A DNA stretch of 64,000 nucleotides from Mycobacterium helveticum (GTDB lineage Bacteria > Actinomycetota > Actinomycetes > Mycobacteriales > Mycobacteriaceae). The notes under the pieces are model-generated. The model saw only the letters and a program-made list of their open reading frames with translations. It made no database searches and was not told where the DNA came from. Position numbers and translations under genes: made by a program. Location of the stretch: NCBI RefSeq assembly GCF_007714205.1, contig NZ_VMQU01000009.1, forward strand, positions 1 through 64,000, written 5' to 3'. Shown here one piece after another: positions 21,166 to 30,639 of this stretch. How positions within the stretch are numbered: the first letter of the stretch is position 1; every line of letters starts with the position of its first letter.

Positions 21166-21542
21166 TCGCACCGCACACCAGTGTTCTCGCCGCCGGGTTC
21201 GCGACGTGGCACGAGGGACACGCATCGGCGGTGCGCACCCTTAACCGGGGCGTTCATCTCATCGCGCATACGGCCTTGGAGACCTATTCCGTCCTGGCGC
21301 GGCTGCCACCGCCGCATCGGGTTGAAGCTGTCATCGTCAGCGCCTACCCGGCGGGAATCACATCCGGCGATTACCTGACGCTCGACTCGGAATCACGTCG
21401 TGGCTTGATCGACCACCTGGCCGCCCGAGGTGTCACCGGTGGCGCGACCTACGCTGCGCTCATCGGATGGACGGCGAAACTCGCTGGGGCAACGGTTCTG
21501 ACCCGTGACGTGTTGCGGGCAGCGTTCGAGTTGGTGGCCTGA
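21162..21542 (+). CDS. vapC: Probably inactive VapC-type PIN-domain toxin (VapC40-like)
   Basis: PIN-domain ribonuclease toxins need several acidic residues. Here the first, the Asp of the usual MIAPDTS motif, is His5 (CAC at 21174-21176, one base from GAC). The second acidic position (HTALETYSVLARL) remains. The C-terminus is shortened: after VLTRD it reads VLRAAFELVA, where the tuberculosis homologue has about nine more residues including ETYERL. Loss of one catalytic residue and part of the last helix suggests the toxin is dead. GTG start, coupled to vapB by a GTGA overlap. Confidence 0.82.
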   Translation: MIAPHTSVLAAGFATWHEGHASAVRTLNRGVHLIAHTALETYSVLARLPPPHRVEAVIVSAYPAGITSGDYLTLDSESRRGLIDHLAARGVTGGATYAALIGWTAKLAGATVLTRDVLRAAFELVA

Positions 21543-21608
21543 CGGCTCTACTCGACCGAGTTCCACGCGCTGGTCGCGCGCGCCCCGGCGCCGCCGACCC
21601 ACGAACAC

Positions 21609-22220
21609 TCACGGCCGGCTCGCGTGGACGACCCACACGGCTCCCCGGCCCTGGGGATGCCGCTCGATGCGCACCCCGTCCAAACCGGCCTCCTGGCACT
21701 GCGCCGCGAACGACTCGGCCTGTTGTTCAGTCCAGCCGTGGCTCGCCAAGCCCGTGGCCCCGGAGCGCACACAGCGCTCGACCGCCAGAAACCGCCCCGA
21801 CGGCGCCAGCACACGGCGTACCTCGGCGAGACCGGCCGTGACGTCCTTCCAGTGGTGCACCGTCCGCAGCGACCACGCCACGCTCGCCCAGCCGTCGGGT
21901 AGGGGCAGCGCTTCCGCGGTGCCCTGCGACAAGGTGATTCTCGGCTGGTCCTTCGTCACCGCCGCGGCCAGGCGCAGCATCACCGGAGCGGGGTCGATAC
22001 CGGTGACCGTGGCACCCCGCCGGGCCGCGGCCCGCACCGCGCCGCCCGGGCCGCAGCCGATGTCGGCCACGCGGTCGGCATCGGAGACCGCGGCCAGCTC
22101 AACGACAAGGCGTGCATAACCGCGGCCCAGGACGACCATGCCGACGATGGCCAGCAGCCCGGACACCCCGGAAAAACCCGCATGGTCGGCGTGATGATTG
22201 GTTTTCAGCGGATCGGTCAA
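21609..22220 (-). CDS. Class I SAM-dependent methyltransferase
   Basis: Rossmann-fold methyltransferase of 203 residues. Motif I is VADIGCGPGGA near 51-60, the acidic ribose-binding residue is in VTGIDPAP, and motif IV region is SVAWSLRTVHHW; this matches the UbiE/COQ5-like Methyltransf_11 group. The TTG start at 22220 is supported by AGGGAGG 6 bp upstream. The substrate is unknown. It replaces the Rv2597-Rv2602 block found here in M. tuberculosis. Confidence 0.85.
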   Translation of the reverse strand: MTDPLKTNHHADHAGFSGVSGLLAIVGMVVLGRGYARLVVELAAVSDADRVADIGCGPGGAVRAAARRGATVTGIDPAPVMLRLAAAVTKDQPRITLSQGTAEALPLPDGWASVAWSLRTVHHWKDVTAGLAEVRRVLAPSGRFLAVERCVRSGATGLASHGWTEQQAESFAAQCQEAGLDGVRIERHPQGRGAVWVVHASRP

Positions 22221-22253
22221 AACTCGCCTCCCTCAGATTCGGCCGAACCGGCC

Positions 22254-23009
22254 TCACTCCCCTTCGAGAGCGGCCAGCACTTCGTCGGAGATGTCGACGT
22301 TGGTGTAGACGTTCTGCACGTCGTCACTGTCCTCGAGCGCGTCGACCAGTTTCATCACCTTGCGGGCGCCCTCGGCGTCCAGCGGCACGGTCACCGACGG
22401 CTGGAACCCCGCGTCGGCGGAGTCGTAGTCGATCCCGGCGTCCTGCAGCGCGGTCCGCACGGTGACCAGGTCGGTCGGCTCGGTGAGGATCTCGAAGCTG
22501 TCGCCGAGATCGGTGACGTCCTCGGCGCCCGCCTCGAGTACGGCCGCCAGCACGTCGTCCTCGGTCAGGCCGTTCTTCTCCAGGGTGATCACGCCCTTGC
22601 GGGCGAACAGGTAGGCCACCGACCCGGGATCGGCCATGGTGCCGCCGTTACGTGTCATCGCCACCCGCACCTCGCTGGCGGCACGGTTGCGGTTGTCGGT
22701 GAGGCACTCGATCAGCACCGCCACCCCGTTGGGGGCGTACCCCTCGTAGGTGATGTTCTGCCAGTCGGCGCCGCCGGCCTCCTCGCCGGCGCCGCGCTTG
22801 CGCGCCTTCTCGATGTTGTCGTTGGGCACCGAGCTTTTCTTGGCCTTCTGGATGGCGTCGTACAGCGTCGGGTTGCCCGCCGGGTCACCACCGCCGACCC
22901 GGGCCGCGACCTCGATGTTTTTGATCAGGCGGGCGAACATCTTGCCGCGGCGGGCGTCGACGACCGCCTTCTTGTGCTTGGTGGTGGCCCACTTGGAATG
23001 GCCGCTCAT
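22254..23009 (-). CDS. YebC/PmpR-family protein (Rv2603c)
   Basis: A 251-residue member of the YebC/PmpR family, historically called a transcriptional regulator; some members aid translation of proline-rich stretches. [25 protein letters not shown] is replaced here by its key parts: GHSKW near 3-7 and the [12 protein letters not shown] helix at 14-25; [10 protein letters not shown] and the acidic [11 protein letters not shown] end are also typical. GAGGA lies 5 bp before ATG. Downstream of pdxS-tesB-pdxT in the same direction. Confidence 0.94.
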   Translation of the reverse strand: MSGHSKWATTKHKKAVVDARRGKMFARLIKNIEVAARVGGGDPAGNPTLYDAIQKAKKSSVPNDNIEKARKRGAGEEAGGADWQNITYEGYAPNGVAVLIECLTDNRNRAASEVRVAMTRNGGTMADPGSVAYLFARKGVITLEKNGLTEDDVLAAVLEAGAEDVTDLGDSFEILTEPTDLVTVRTALQDAGIDYDSADAGFQPSVTVPLDAEGARKVMKLVDALEDSDDVQNVYTNVDISDEVLAALEGE

Positions 23010-23103
23010 CGGTGTCCTCTACCTCTTCTGTCTTCTTCGAAGTTCGCCCAACGAGCATACGTGGAAGCCGAATGTGGGCCCCGGGTACGTGATCTCGACG
23101 GCA

Positions 23104-23700
23104 TCAGCCGACGCCGTTGACGATGTCGACGAACAACTGGTGGATGCGGCGGTCGCCCGTCATCTCCGGGTGGAACGCCGTCGCCAGCACCGGGCCCTGG
23201 CGCACCGCGACCGGGTGCCCGGCCGCCCGCGCCAGCACCTGCACGCCGTCGCCGGTGCGTTCCACCCAGGGCGCGCGGATGAACACCGCGCGCACCGGGG
23301 TGTCGAGGCCCGCGAACTCGACATCGCCTTCGAACGAGTCGACCTGGCGCCCGAAGGCGTTGCGCCGCACCGTCATATCGATTCCTCGCAGGGGCAGCGC
23401 CGCGCGCCCGCCGGCGCCGGCGTCGAGGATCTCGCTGGCCAGCAGGATCATGCCCGCACACGCGCCGTAGGCCGGCAGTCCGCCCGCCAGCCGTGCCCGC
23501 AGCGGCTCGAGCAGGTCCAGCTCGAGCAGCAGATGGCTCATGGTGGTGGATTCCCCACCGGGGATGACGAGCCCGTCCACCGCCTCGAGCTCGCCGCGAC
23601 GGCGCACCGGGACCGCGTCGGCGCCGGCTCCGCGCAGCGCGGCGAGATGCTCGCGGGTGTCGCCCTGCAGCGCCAGCACCCCGATCGTCGGGGCGGTCAT
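23104..23700 (-). CDS. pdxT: Pyridoxal 5'-phosphate synthase glutaminase subunit PdxT
   Basis: Class I glutamine amidotransferase feeding ammonia to PdxS for PLP synthesis. The 198 residues have the GGES loop at 48-51, nucleophile C81 in YGACAGM, and H177/E179 in [11 protein letters not shown] 23700 starts [14 protein letters not shown]; a longer frame runs into tesB and is rejected. It overlaps tesB by 4 bp, and pdxS follows upstream, so the PLP synthase subunits share an operon with a thioesterase between them. Confidence 0.96.
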   Translation of the reverse strand: MTAPTIGVLALQGDTREHLAALRGAGADAVPVRRRGELEAVDGLVIPGGESTTMSHLLLELDLLEPLRARLAGGLPAYGACAGMILLASEILDAGAGGRAALPLRGIDMTVRRNAFGRQVDSFEGDVEFAGLDTPVRAVFIRAPWVERTGDGVQVLARAAGHPVAVRQGPVLATAFHPEMTGDRRIHQLFVDIVNGVG

Positions 23701-24542
23701 CGCCGCGCGGGCTGGTATCCGCGGGGGAAGCGGGTCAGGCCCTCCTGCATCACCGCGGCCACCATCTCGCCCGAGGTGTTGAAGATCTTGCCCTGGCACA
23801 GCGAGCGCCCGCCGCACGCCGACGGGGAGGACTGGTCGTAGAGCAGCCACTCGTCGGCCCGGAAAACCCGCATGAACCACATCGCGTGATCGAGCGAGGC
23901 CACCTGCAGGTGTTCGCGCTCGTCGAGGTGGTTGACCTGGGCCGACCCCAGCAGCGTCAGGTCGCTCATGTAGGCCAGCGCGCAGATGTGCAGCACCGGG
24001 TCGTCGGGCAGCGGGTCGCGGTGGCGGAACCACACCTGCTGCTGGGAGGCCTTGCCGGGCCGGCGCTGCAGGCGGTCCTGCGGGACGATGCGGATGTCCC
24101 ACTCATCGAATTGGCGGAAACCCGCGTCGTCGAAGACCTTCATCGAGCTCAGCCCCGGCAGGCCGTCCGGCGGCGGCGCCGACGGCATGGCGTCCTGATG
24201 GTTGATGCCCTCCTGGTCGGACTGGAACGACGCCGACATGGAGAAGATCGTCTCGCCGTGCTGGACGGCGTTGACCCGCCGGGTGCAGAACGAGCCGCCG
24301 TCGCGCAGCCGCTCGACGAGGAACACCGTGGGCGCCGTGGCGTCGCCGGGCCGGATGAAGTAGCCGTGCAGCGAGTGCACCAGATGGCCGGGCTCGACGG
24401 TGCGCACCGCCGACACCAGCGACTGTCCCGCCACGTGGCCGCCGAACGTGCGCTGGAAATACCCCGAGTCCGGGCTGAACACGCGCCCGCGGTAGATGTT
24501 GACCTCGAGCTGCTCGAGATCGAGGATCTGCTCGATCGACAC
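23697..24542 (-). CDS. tesB: Acyl-CoA thioesterase II
   Basis: Double-hotdog thioesterase hydrolysing acyl-CoA to free acid and CoA. The 281 residues show the family landmarks: [13 protein letters not shown] in the first repeat, [13 protein letters not shown], and DHAMWFMR in the second with [13 protein letters not shown] near the end. The GTG start at 24542 lies 10 bp after pdxS. Corresponds to tesB2 (Rv2605c). Confidence 0.94.
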   Translation of the reverse strand: MSIEQILDLEQLEVNIYRGRVFSPDSGYFQRTFGGHVAGQSLVSAVRTVEPGHLVHSLHGYFIRPGDATAPTVFLVERLRDGGSFCTRRVNAVQHGETIFSMSASFQSDQEGINHQDAMPSAPPPDGLPGLSSMKVFDDAGFRQFDEWDIRIVPQDRLQRRPGKASQQQVWFRHRDPLPDDPVLHICALAYMSDLTLLGSAQVNHLDEREHLQVASLDHAMWFMRVFRADEWLLYDQSSPSACGGRSLCQGKIFNTSGEMVAAVMQEGLTRFPRGYQPARR

Positions 24543-24551
24543 GGAGTGTTC

Positions 24552-25460
24552 TTACCAGCCGCGCCGGGCCAGCCGCTCCGGTGCCGCGAGTTGCTCGGTG
24601 TTGATGCCGACCATCGGCTCGCCCAGGCCGCGCGACACCCTGGCCAGCACGTCGGGGTCGTCGTGGAACGCGGTGGCCTTGACGATCGCGGCGGCGCGCT
24701 GCGCCGGGTCGCCGGACTTGAAGATGCCCGAGCCGACGAACACGCCCTCGGCGCCGAGCTGCATCATCATCGCCGCGTCGGCGGGCGTGGCGATACCGCC
24801 CGCGGTGAACAGCGTGACCGGCAGCTTGCCCGCCCGCGCGACCTCGACGACCAGCTCGTAGGGCGCCTGCAATTCCTTTGCGGCGACGTACAACTCATCC
24901 TCGGACAACGACGTCAGCCGGCGGATCTCGCCGCTGATGGCCCGCATGTGGGTGGTGGCGTTGGAGACGTCCCCGGTGCCGGCCTCGCCCTTGGACCGGA
25001 TCATCGCCGCGCCCTCGCCGATGCGCCGCAGCGCCTCGCCCAGGTTGGTCGCCCCGCACACGAACGGCACGGTGAACTTCCACTTGTCGATGTGGTGGGT
25101 GTAGTCGGCGGGGGTCAGCACCTCGGACTCGTCGACGTAGTCCACGCCGAGGCTCTGCAGGATCTGCGCCTCCACGAAGTGCCCGATGCGCGCCTTGGCC
25201 ATCACCGGGATGGTGACCGCGTCCTTGATGCCCTCGATCATGTCGGGGTCGCTCATGCGCGACACCCCGCCCTGGGCGCGGATGTCGGCGGGCACCCGCT
25301 CCAGCGCCATCACCGCGACCGCGCCGGCGCCTTCGGCGATGCGGGCCTGCTCCGGGGTGACGACGTCCATGATGACGCCGCCCTTGAGCATCTCGGCCAT
25401 GCCGCGTTTGACCCGGGCCGTGCCGGTCTGGCCGCGGCCGTTCGATGCGGCGGTATCCAC
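24552..25460 (-). CDS. pdxS: Pyridoxal 5'-phosphate synthase subunit PdxS
   Basis: Makes PLP from ribose 5-phosphate, glyceraldehyde 3-phosphate and ammonia from PdxT. The 302 residues carry the expected D32 (IMDVVTPEQ), catalytic K89 ([10 protein letters not shown]) and K157 ([11 protein letters not shown]), each offset by 8 from B. subtilis D24/K81/K149. The GTG start follows AAGAGG. First gene of pdxS-tesB-pdxT. Confidence 0.97.
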   Translation of the reverse strand: MDTAASNGRGQTGTARVKRGMAEMLKGGVIMDVVTPEQARIAEGAGAVAVMALERVPADIRAQGGVSRMSDPDMIEGIKDAVTIPVMAKARIGHFVEAQILQSLGVDYVDESEVLTPADYTHHIDKWKFTVPFVCGATNLGEALRRIGEGAAMIRSKGEAGTGDVSNATTHMRAISGEIRRLTSLSEDELYVAAKELQAPYELVVEVARAGKLPVTLFTAGGIATPADAAMMMQLGAEGVFVGSGIFKSGDPAQRAAAIVKATAFHDDPDVLARVSRGLGEPMVGINTEQLAAPERLARRGW

Positions 25461-25555
25461 TGCTACCTCTTCTTGATGTCTCGTCGCTGCCGTACTGCCA
25501 TTCCAGTGTAGTGGTCGGCCACCAGCCGATTTTCCACCGACGGCCGCCGCAGGGA

Positions 25556-26155
25556 TCAGCTGATGGCCGCGTCCAGCAGCACTTCGGCCGCCGCCTTGCC
25601 CGCCGCGGCGGCGCGCGGATCGCGGTCCATCTGAGCGCCGACGCCGCCGCCGTCGTACAGCAGCTGCAGCTGGCGCCCCAGCAGGGCCGGGTCGGGGGCG
25701 CCGGCCTGGCGGGCGAGCTCGGTCAGCAGCCCGCGGACTTCGGCGCGAAAGTCGTCGGCCGCCCGTGCGATCACGCCGCCCTCGGGCGCCTCGGCGCAGG
25801 CCGTGATGAACGCGCAGCCCCGAAAACCCGGGTCGGCGAAGAGTTCGGCCTGCGCGTCGAAGACCGCCAACAGCCGCCGACGCGGGTCGGTGTGGCGGTC
25901 TATCGCGCGCCGCAACCCGGCCAGCGTCTCCGCGTGTCGGGCCGCCAGGTAGGCCCGGACCAGGTTCTCCTTGCTCCCGAACACGTTGTAGAGCGACGCC
26001 TTGGCGACCCCGGCGTGCTCGATGATGCGATCGATGCCGACCGTCTGGACGCCCTCGGCGTAGAACAGGTCATTGGCCGCCGCGAGCAGCCGGTCCCGGA
26101 CGGAGGCCCTGGCCCCCCGGGATCCGGCCCCGACGGCCGTTGTGACATCCGGCAC
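25556..26155 (-). CDS. TetR/AcrR-family regulator
   Basis: A 199-residue repressor-type protein. The N-terminal HTH is [20 protein letters not shown]...[23 protein letters not shown]; the C-terminal half resembles TetR_C proteins with [17 protein letters not shown] 26155 has GAGGAG 10 bp upstream; ATG 26185 (209 residues) is also possible. A palindrome just upstream (26190-26205) suggests autoregulation. In M. tuberculosis this spot holds pdxH and PPE42. Confidence 0.88.
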   Translation of the reverse strand: MPDVTTAVGAGSRGARASVRDRLLAAANDLFYAEGVQTVGIDRIIEHAGVAKASLYNVFGSKENLVRAYLAARHAETLAGLRRAIDRHTDPRRRLLAVFDAQAELFADPGFRGCAFITACAEAPEGGVIARAADDFRAEVRGLLTELARQAGAPDPALLGRQLQLLYDGGGVGAQMDRDPRAAAAGKAAAEVLLDAAIS

Positions 26156-26189
26156 GGTTTGCTCACTCCTCACCGCACTCCTCATCGCG

Positions 26190-26205
26190 TAGACAACTCT
26201 GTCTA
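26190..26205. promoter_or_regulatory. Candidate TetR operator TAGACA-N4-TGTCTA
   Basis: A perfect 6+6 bp inverted repeat with a 4-bp spacer, immediately upstream of the TetR gene's possible ATG (26185). Its AGACA/TGTCT half-sites resemble those at the other TetR gene in this window (61624-61641), although spacing differs. Confidence 0.6.
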
Positions 26206-26294
26206 GCCTAGCGCCCGGGGACGTGCTCGAGCACGACGACCGGGATCTCCCGCGCGCCGGCACTGTCGCCGAGATGGCGAAAGCCGTCGTGGAT

Positions 26295-27326
26295 TCAGCG
26301 GATTGACGGCAGCTGCCGCGGCGCCCGGCTGCCGGCGAACGCGGCGGCCTCGCCGAGCAGTTCGGCCAGCTGCAGCGGATAGACGGTCTGGCCCGCGGCG
26401 ACCAGCTCGGCGATGTCGGCGGCATCGCACCAGCGGTGACCGTGGATGTAGCGCCGCTCCAGCTCGGTCCGACCGGTGCAGTCCGGCTCGAAGCGCCGGG
26501 TCCGGCACACGAAGTAGAACTCCTCGCTGTCGATCACCGAGCCGTTGAACTCGAAGACCTCGTCGCGCCGCCACACGGGACCCACCATGTCGGCCGCCGT
26601 CACCCGTAGGCCCGTCTCCTCGGTCACCTCCCGGGCGGCGGCCTCGGCCAACCGCTCCCCGGCGCGCACCTCGCCACCGACCGTGAACCACCACTTCGGC
26701 GGGTCGGCATCGGCGATGGCCGGATCCGAGCCGCACAGCAGCAGCACCGCGCCGGTCTCGTCGAGCAGCACCACCCGCGCCGACGTGCGGTGGTTGAGCA
26801 CCCCCTGATCGCCGTGCGCCAGCGCGTGCGGCCGCTCGACGATCTCGAAATAGCTTGGCAGCGCGGCGGTTCCGCCGAGACGAAGCGTCCGCACCAGGAA
26901 TCGCTCGCGCAGCGCGAGGGTGTCGCGGACGGCGTCGTTGTGGAAGCGGCGGGCCAGCAGCACCCGCGCCTCGGCGTCGGCCAACTCCGCGATCAGGCCC
27001 GCCGGCAGCGACGCCGGGTCGACCATCGCCAGCGCGGCGGAGAGCTCGTTTTCACGCGACTCCCGCGCGTGCCGGGGGGCGTTTTCCGCGGCGTCGGCCA
27101 GCCCGGCCAGCCGGCGGCGCTCGGGTCCTCCGCCGTACGCGTCGATCGCGACCGCACGCGCCACCACCGCGCGCCGCGCCAGGACACCGTCCAGCGCCTG
27201 CCAGGAGAGGTCGTAGCGGACGTGCAGGCGGTCCAGCCGGTTGGCGGTCCGGTACGCCCAGGCGCCCACCATCGCCAGCACCACCACCGCCACCGCCACC
27301 GCCACCGCGACGATCAGCCACGTCAT
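26295..27326 (-). CDS. Membrane-anchored NUDIX hydrolase (Rv2609c-like)
   Basis: A 343-residue protein with an N-terminal transmembrane helix (about 4-25), a helical middle region and a C-terminal NUDIX domain. The NUDIX box GGEVRAGERLAEAAAREVTEETG fits G-x5-E-x7-REU-x-EE-x-G in the split GGEVRAGE...REVTEETG. It probably hydrolyses a nucleoside-diphosphate derivative at the membrane. TGATG overlap with the pimA stop places it at the end of the PIM operon. Confidence 0.9.
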   Translation of the reverse strand: MTWLIVAVAVAVAVVVLAMVGAWAYRTANRLDRLHVRYDLSWQALDGVLARRAVVARAVAIDAYGGGPERRRLAGLADAAENAPRHARESRENELSAALAMVDPASLPAGLIAELADAEARVLLARRFHNDAVRDTLALRERFLVRTLRLGGTAALPSYFEIVERPHALAHGDQGVLNHRTSARVVLLDETGAVLLLCGSDPAIADADPPKWWFTVGGEVRAGERLAEAAAREVTEETGLRVTAADMVGPVWRRDEVFEFNGSVIDSEEFYFVCRTRRFEPDCTGRTELERRYIHGHRWCDAADIAELVAAGQTVYPLQLAELLGEAAAFAGSRAPRQLPSIR

Positions 27327-28450
27327 CAGCTGGCCACCTGCACCTTGGCGCCCGACCCGGCGACCGTCTCGTAGACCCGCATGATCTGGCCGGCCACCAC
27401 CGACCAGTCGTAGCGCTGCACCGCCTGCGAACCCGCCGCCACATACCGTCGCCGCAGCGCGTCGTTCTCCAGCACCTCGATGAGCGCCCCGGCCAGCGCC
27501 TCGGCGTCACCGACCGGAACCAGGCGCCCGGCCTTGCCGTCGAGCAGCACGCGGCGGAAGGCGTCGAGGTCGCTGGCCACCACCGCCGTGCCGGCGGCCA
27601 TCGCCTCGACGAGCACGATGCCGAAGCTCTCGCCGCCCGCGTGGGGCGCGCAGTAGACGTCGGCGCTGCGCATGGCCGACGCCTTCTGAGCGTCGTCGAT
27701 CTGGCCGAGGAAGCGCAGATGTTCGGCCAGCTCGCCGGCCTGCTCCCGCAACTCCTCCTCGTCGCCGCGGCCGACGACAAGTAGCTGGAGATCCGCGAAG
27801 CGCTCGACCACCCGCGGCAACGCCTCGAGCAGCACCGCCATGCCCTTGCGGGGTTCGTCGTAGCGCCCCAGGAACAGCACCGTCTTGCCCGGCCGCGGAT
27901 ATCCGTCCAGCCGCGGCGCCGAGGCGAACGACGCGACGTCGACGCCGTTGGGGATCTCCACCGCGTCGGTCCCCAGCGCCTCCATCTGCCAGCGCCGGGC
28001 CAGGTCGGACACCGCGATCCGACCGACGATCTTCTCGTGCATCGGCCGCAGGATGCCCTGGAAGACGGTCAGCGTCAGCGACTTGGTCGTCGAGGTGTGG
28101 AAGGTCGCCACGATGGGGCCCTCGGCCACCCGAAGCGCCCACATCGACAGGCTGGGCGCGTTGGGTTCGTGCAGGTGCAGCACGTCGAACTCGCCGTCGG
28201 CCAGCCACCGCCGGACCCGGCCGTGCACCGCCGGACTGAACTGCAGCCGCGCCACCGACCCGTTGTAGGGAATCGGGATCGCCCTGCCGGCCGACACGAC
28301 GTACTCGGGCAGCGACACATCCGGCGACGCCGGGGCGAGCACGCTGACCTCGTGTCCGCGGGCCCGCATCACCTCGGCGAGCTGCAGCACATGCGACTGC
28401 ACCCCGCCCGGCACGTCGAACGAGTAAGGACACACCATCCCGATGCGCAT
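27326..28450 (-). CDS. pimA: Phosphatidyl-myo-inositol mannosyltransferase PimA
   Basis: Transfers the first mannose from GDP-mannose to phosphatidylinositol on the inner face of the plasma membrane; essential in mycobacteria. The 374 residues form a GT-B fold (GT4): N-terminal PYSFDVPGGVQSHVLQLA with the GGV donor/acceptor loop, FHTSTTKS, LFLGRYDEPRKGM, and the E-x7-E motif in GESFGIVLVEAMAAG. The start at ATG 28450 touches the patA stop. Confidence 0.97.
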   Translation of the reverse strand: MRIGMVCPYSFDVPGGVQSHVLQLAEVMRARGHEVSVLAPASPDVSLPEYVVSAGRAIPIPYNGSVARLQFSPAVHGRVRRWLADGEFDVLHLHEPNAPSLSMWALRVAEGPIVATFHTSTTKSLTLTVFQGILRPMHEKIVGRIAVSDLARRWQMEALGTDAVEIPNGVDVASFASAPRLDGYPRPGKTVLFLGRYDEPRKGMAVLLEALPRVVERFADLQLLVVGRGDEEELREQAGELAEHLRFLGQIDDAQKASAMRSADVYCAPHAGGESFGIVLVEAMAAGTAVVASDLDAFRRVLLDGKAGRLVPVGDAEALAGALIEVLENDALRRRYVAAGSQAVQRYDWSVVAGQIMRVYETVAGSGAKVQVAS

Positions 28451-29379
28451 CAGGTTTCCTTTGGGCGGGCCCGTCCGGCGTCGGCGCGGGGCGCAAGATC
28501 GGCCAGCCACTGCGGTTGCAGCATGTGCCAGTCCTCGGGGTGGCCGGCGATGTTGGTGGCGAACCGGTCGGCCAGCGCCTGGGTGATCGCGCCGACGTCA
28601 CCGCTGCTGGCGTCCAGGGCGGGGTGCAGCGAAAAGCCCCAGCCGTCCTCTTCGAACCAGCAGTGCACGGGCACCAGGGCGGCCCCGGTCTCGATGGCGA
28701 GCTTGGCGGGCCCGGCCGGCATCCGGGTGGGTGCGCCGAAGAAGTCGACCTGGACCCCGGTGCGGGTGAGGTCCCGGTCGGCCATCAGGCAGACCGCCCG
28801 GTTGGCGCGCAGCCGGTCGCACAACACCTCGAAGGGCGGTCGCCGTCCGCCGGACAGCGGCAGCACCTCGAAGCCCAGGCCTTCGCGGTAGGCGATGAAG
28901 CGCCGGTACAGCGACTCGGGTTTGAGGCGTTCGGCGACGGTGGTGAACGTGCCGTGCGTCTGCGCCATCCACACCCCGGCCATGTCCCAGTTGCCGCTGT
29001 GCGGCAGTGCGCACACCGCGCCGCGGCCCGCGGCAAAGGCGGCGTCCAGGTTGTCGAGCCCGACGAACGAGGCGTCGAGCCGGTGCGCCAGCGCCCGGTG
29101 GTCCATCGTCGGCAGCCGGAACGCCTCCCGCCAGTAGCGGGCGTAGGAGGCCAGCGAGGCCCGCATCAGCGCGTCGGGCACCGCGGCCGGCTCCACCCCG
29201 ATGACGCGGGCCAGGTTCTTGCGCAGCTGCGCCGGGCCGCCGCGCCGGGCCGCGAAACGCGCCCCCGCGCCGAACGCGGTGCGGGCGGCGAATTCGGGCA
29301 TCGCCCGCACCGCCCGCCAGCCGGTCGCGTATGTCCAGTCGCTGACGGCGCCGGTCAGACGGTCCGGATTCAGGATCAC
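28450..29379 (-). CDS. patA: PIM acyltransferase PatA
   Basis: Acylates the mannose of PIM1/PIM2 at O-6 using palmitoyl-CoA. The 309 residues contain the H-x4-D acyltransferase motif H127-SGNW-D132 and the conserved PLSGGRRPPFEV. I start at GTG 29379, which overlaps the pgsA1 stop (GTGA) and is the only well-placed start; the longer frame upstream lies inside pgsA1. It keeps order with pgsA1 and pimA as in all mycobacteria. Confidence 0.95.
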   Translation of the reverse strand: MILNPDRLTGAVSDWTYATGWRAVRAMPEFAARTAFGAGARFAARRGGPAQLRKNLARVIGVEPAAVPDALMRASLASYARYWREAFRLPTMDHRALAHRLDASFVGLDNLDAAFAAGRGAVCALPHSGNWDMAGVWMAQTHGTFTTVAERLKPESLYRRFIAYREGLGFEVLPLSGGRRPPFEVLCDRLRANRAVCLMADRDLTRTGVQVDFFGAPTRMPAGPAKLAIETGAALVPVHCWFEEDGWGFSLHPALDASSGDVGAITQALADRFATNIAGHPEDWHMLQPQWLADLAPRADAGRARPKET

Positions 29380-30008
29380 GGCATCGGCTCCGTCGCGCCC
29401 GGAGAGGTCCGCACCGTGTGCAGCCGCTGGACGCAGGTGAGCACGCTGGCCACCGCCAGCAACCACATCGCGACGGGCAGCGCGGGCGGCCACGCGACGA
29501 ACGGAAAGTCCGACACGCCGGCGCCGACCAGCACGATGATCAGCCGCTCCGGGCGCTCGATCAGGCCGCCGTCCCCGCGCAGCCCGCTGGCTTCGGCGCG
29601 GGCCTTGATGTAGGAGATCACCTGGGAGCCGACCAGGCAGATCGACGTTGCCGCCACCAGGAGCCGGTCGTGCAGGCCGAATGCCGCCCACCACAGCAGC
29701 CCGCCGAACACCGCGCCGTCGCTGACGCGGTCGCAGGTGGCGTCCAGCACCGCGCCGAAGCGGGTGCCGCCGCCCCGCTCGCGGGCCATCGCCCCGTCGA
29801 GCATGTCGAACATGACGAAGAACCAGATCACCAGCGTGCCGACGAACAGCTTGCCCATCGGGAACAGGGTCAGCGCCGCCGTCACCGACACGACGGCGCC
29901 CAGGATCGTGACGGCGTCCGGCGTCAGACCGAGGCGCAGCATGGCCCGGGCGGCGGGAGTCGTGATCCGCGCGAACGCCGCCCGCGACAGGAAGGGCGCC
30001 TTACTCAT
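29376..30008 (-). CDS. pgsA: Phosphatidylinositol-phosphate synthase PgsA1
   Basis: CDP-alcohol phosphotransferase joining CDP-diacylglycerol and inositol phosphate. The 210 residues contain the signature DxxDGxxAR...GxxxDxxxD with D68, D71, D89 and D93 (MFDMLDGAMAR, GAVLDATCDR). About six hydrophobic helices. It supplies the phosphatidylinositol that PimA and PatA modify. Confidence 0.96.
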   Translation of the reverse strand: MSKAPFLSRAAFARITTPAARAMLRLGLTPDAVTILGAVVSVTAALTLFPMGKLFVGTLVIWFFVMFDMLDGAMARERGGGTRFGAVLDATCDRVSDGAVFGGLLWWAAFGLHDRLLVAATSICLVGSQVISYIKARAEASGLRGDGGLIERPERLIIVLVGAGVSDFPFVAWPPALPVAMWLLAVASVLTCVQRLHTVRTSPGATEPMP

Positions 30009-30063
30009 GTGCGCCGCTCCTCCTCATCGCTCCGCTCTGCATCGTCGCGCCGCGACTCATGGT

Positions 30064-30639
30064 TCACGGCTGTCTGCCCCACTCGGTGGCCAGGAGTGCG
30101 CGCGTGTCGCGCAGCAACTGCGGAATCACCTTGGACCCGCCGATGATCGTGATGAAGTTCGCGTCGCCGCCCCAGCGCGGCACGACGTGCACGTGCAGAT
30201 GTTCGGCCAGCGACCCGCCCGCCGACGTGCCCAGGTTCATGCCGACGTTGAAGCCGTGTGGTTGCGAGACGCTCTTGATGACGCGAATCGCCTTCTGCGT
30301 GAACGCCATCAGCTCGGCGCTCTCCGGATCGGTCAGGTCCTCGAGCTCGGAGACCCGCCGATAGGGCACCACCATCAGATGCCCGGGGTTGTAGGGATAC
30401 AGGTTGAGCACGGCGTAGACGAGTTCGCCGCGCGCGACCACCAGCCCTTGCTCGTCGGAGAGACGGGGAATGTCGGTGAACGGCTCCGCGGGTTTGGCGT
30501 TGTCGCGCTGGCGCGGCGCCTCGGCCAGGTAGGTCATCCGGTAGGGCGTCCACAACCGCTGCAGGTGGTCGCATTCACCGACACCTGTGTCGAGGATGGT
30601 CTCGTCGGGGTGTTCCACGCCGCCTTCCGGGTCACTCAC
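30064..30639 (-). CDS. HIT-family protein (Rv2613c-like, Ap4A phosphorylase type)
   Basis: A 191-residue histidine-triad protein. The HIT motif is [10 protein letters not shown] near 149-158; the N-terminal [13 protein letters not shown] and CxxC-like context fit the actinobacterial Ap4A phosphorylase group. The start codon is GTG at 30639, overlapping the thrS stop by 8 bp. A 55-bp spacer separates it from pgsA1, slightly longer than in M. tuberculosis. Confidence 0.93.
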   Translation of the reverse strand: MSDPEGGVEHPDETILDTGVGECDHLQRLWTPYRMTYLAEAPRQRDNAKPAEPFTDIPRLSDEQGLVVARGELVYAVLNLYPYNPGHLMVVPYRRVSELEDLTDPESAELMAFTQKAIRVIKSVSQPHGFNVGMNLGTSAGGSLAEHLHVHVVPRWGGDANFITIIGGSKVIPQLLRDTRALLATEWGRQP

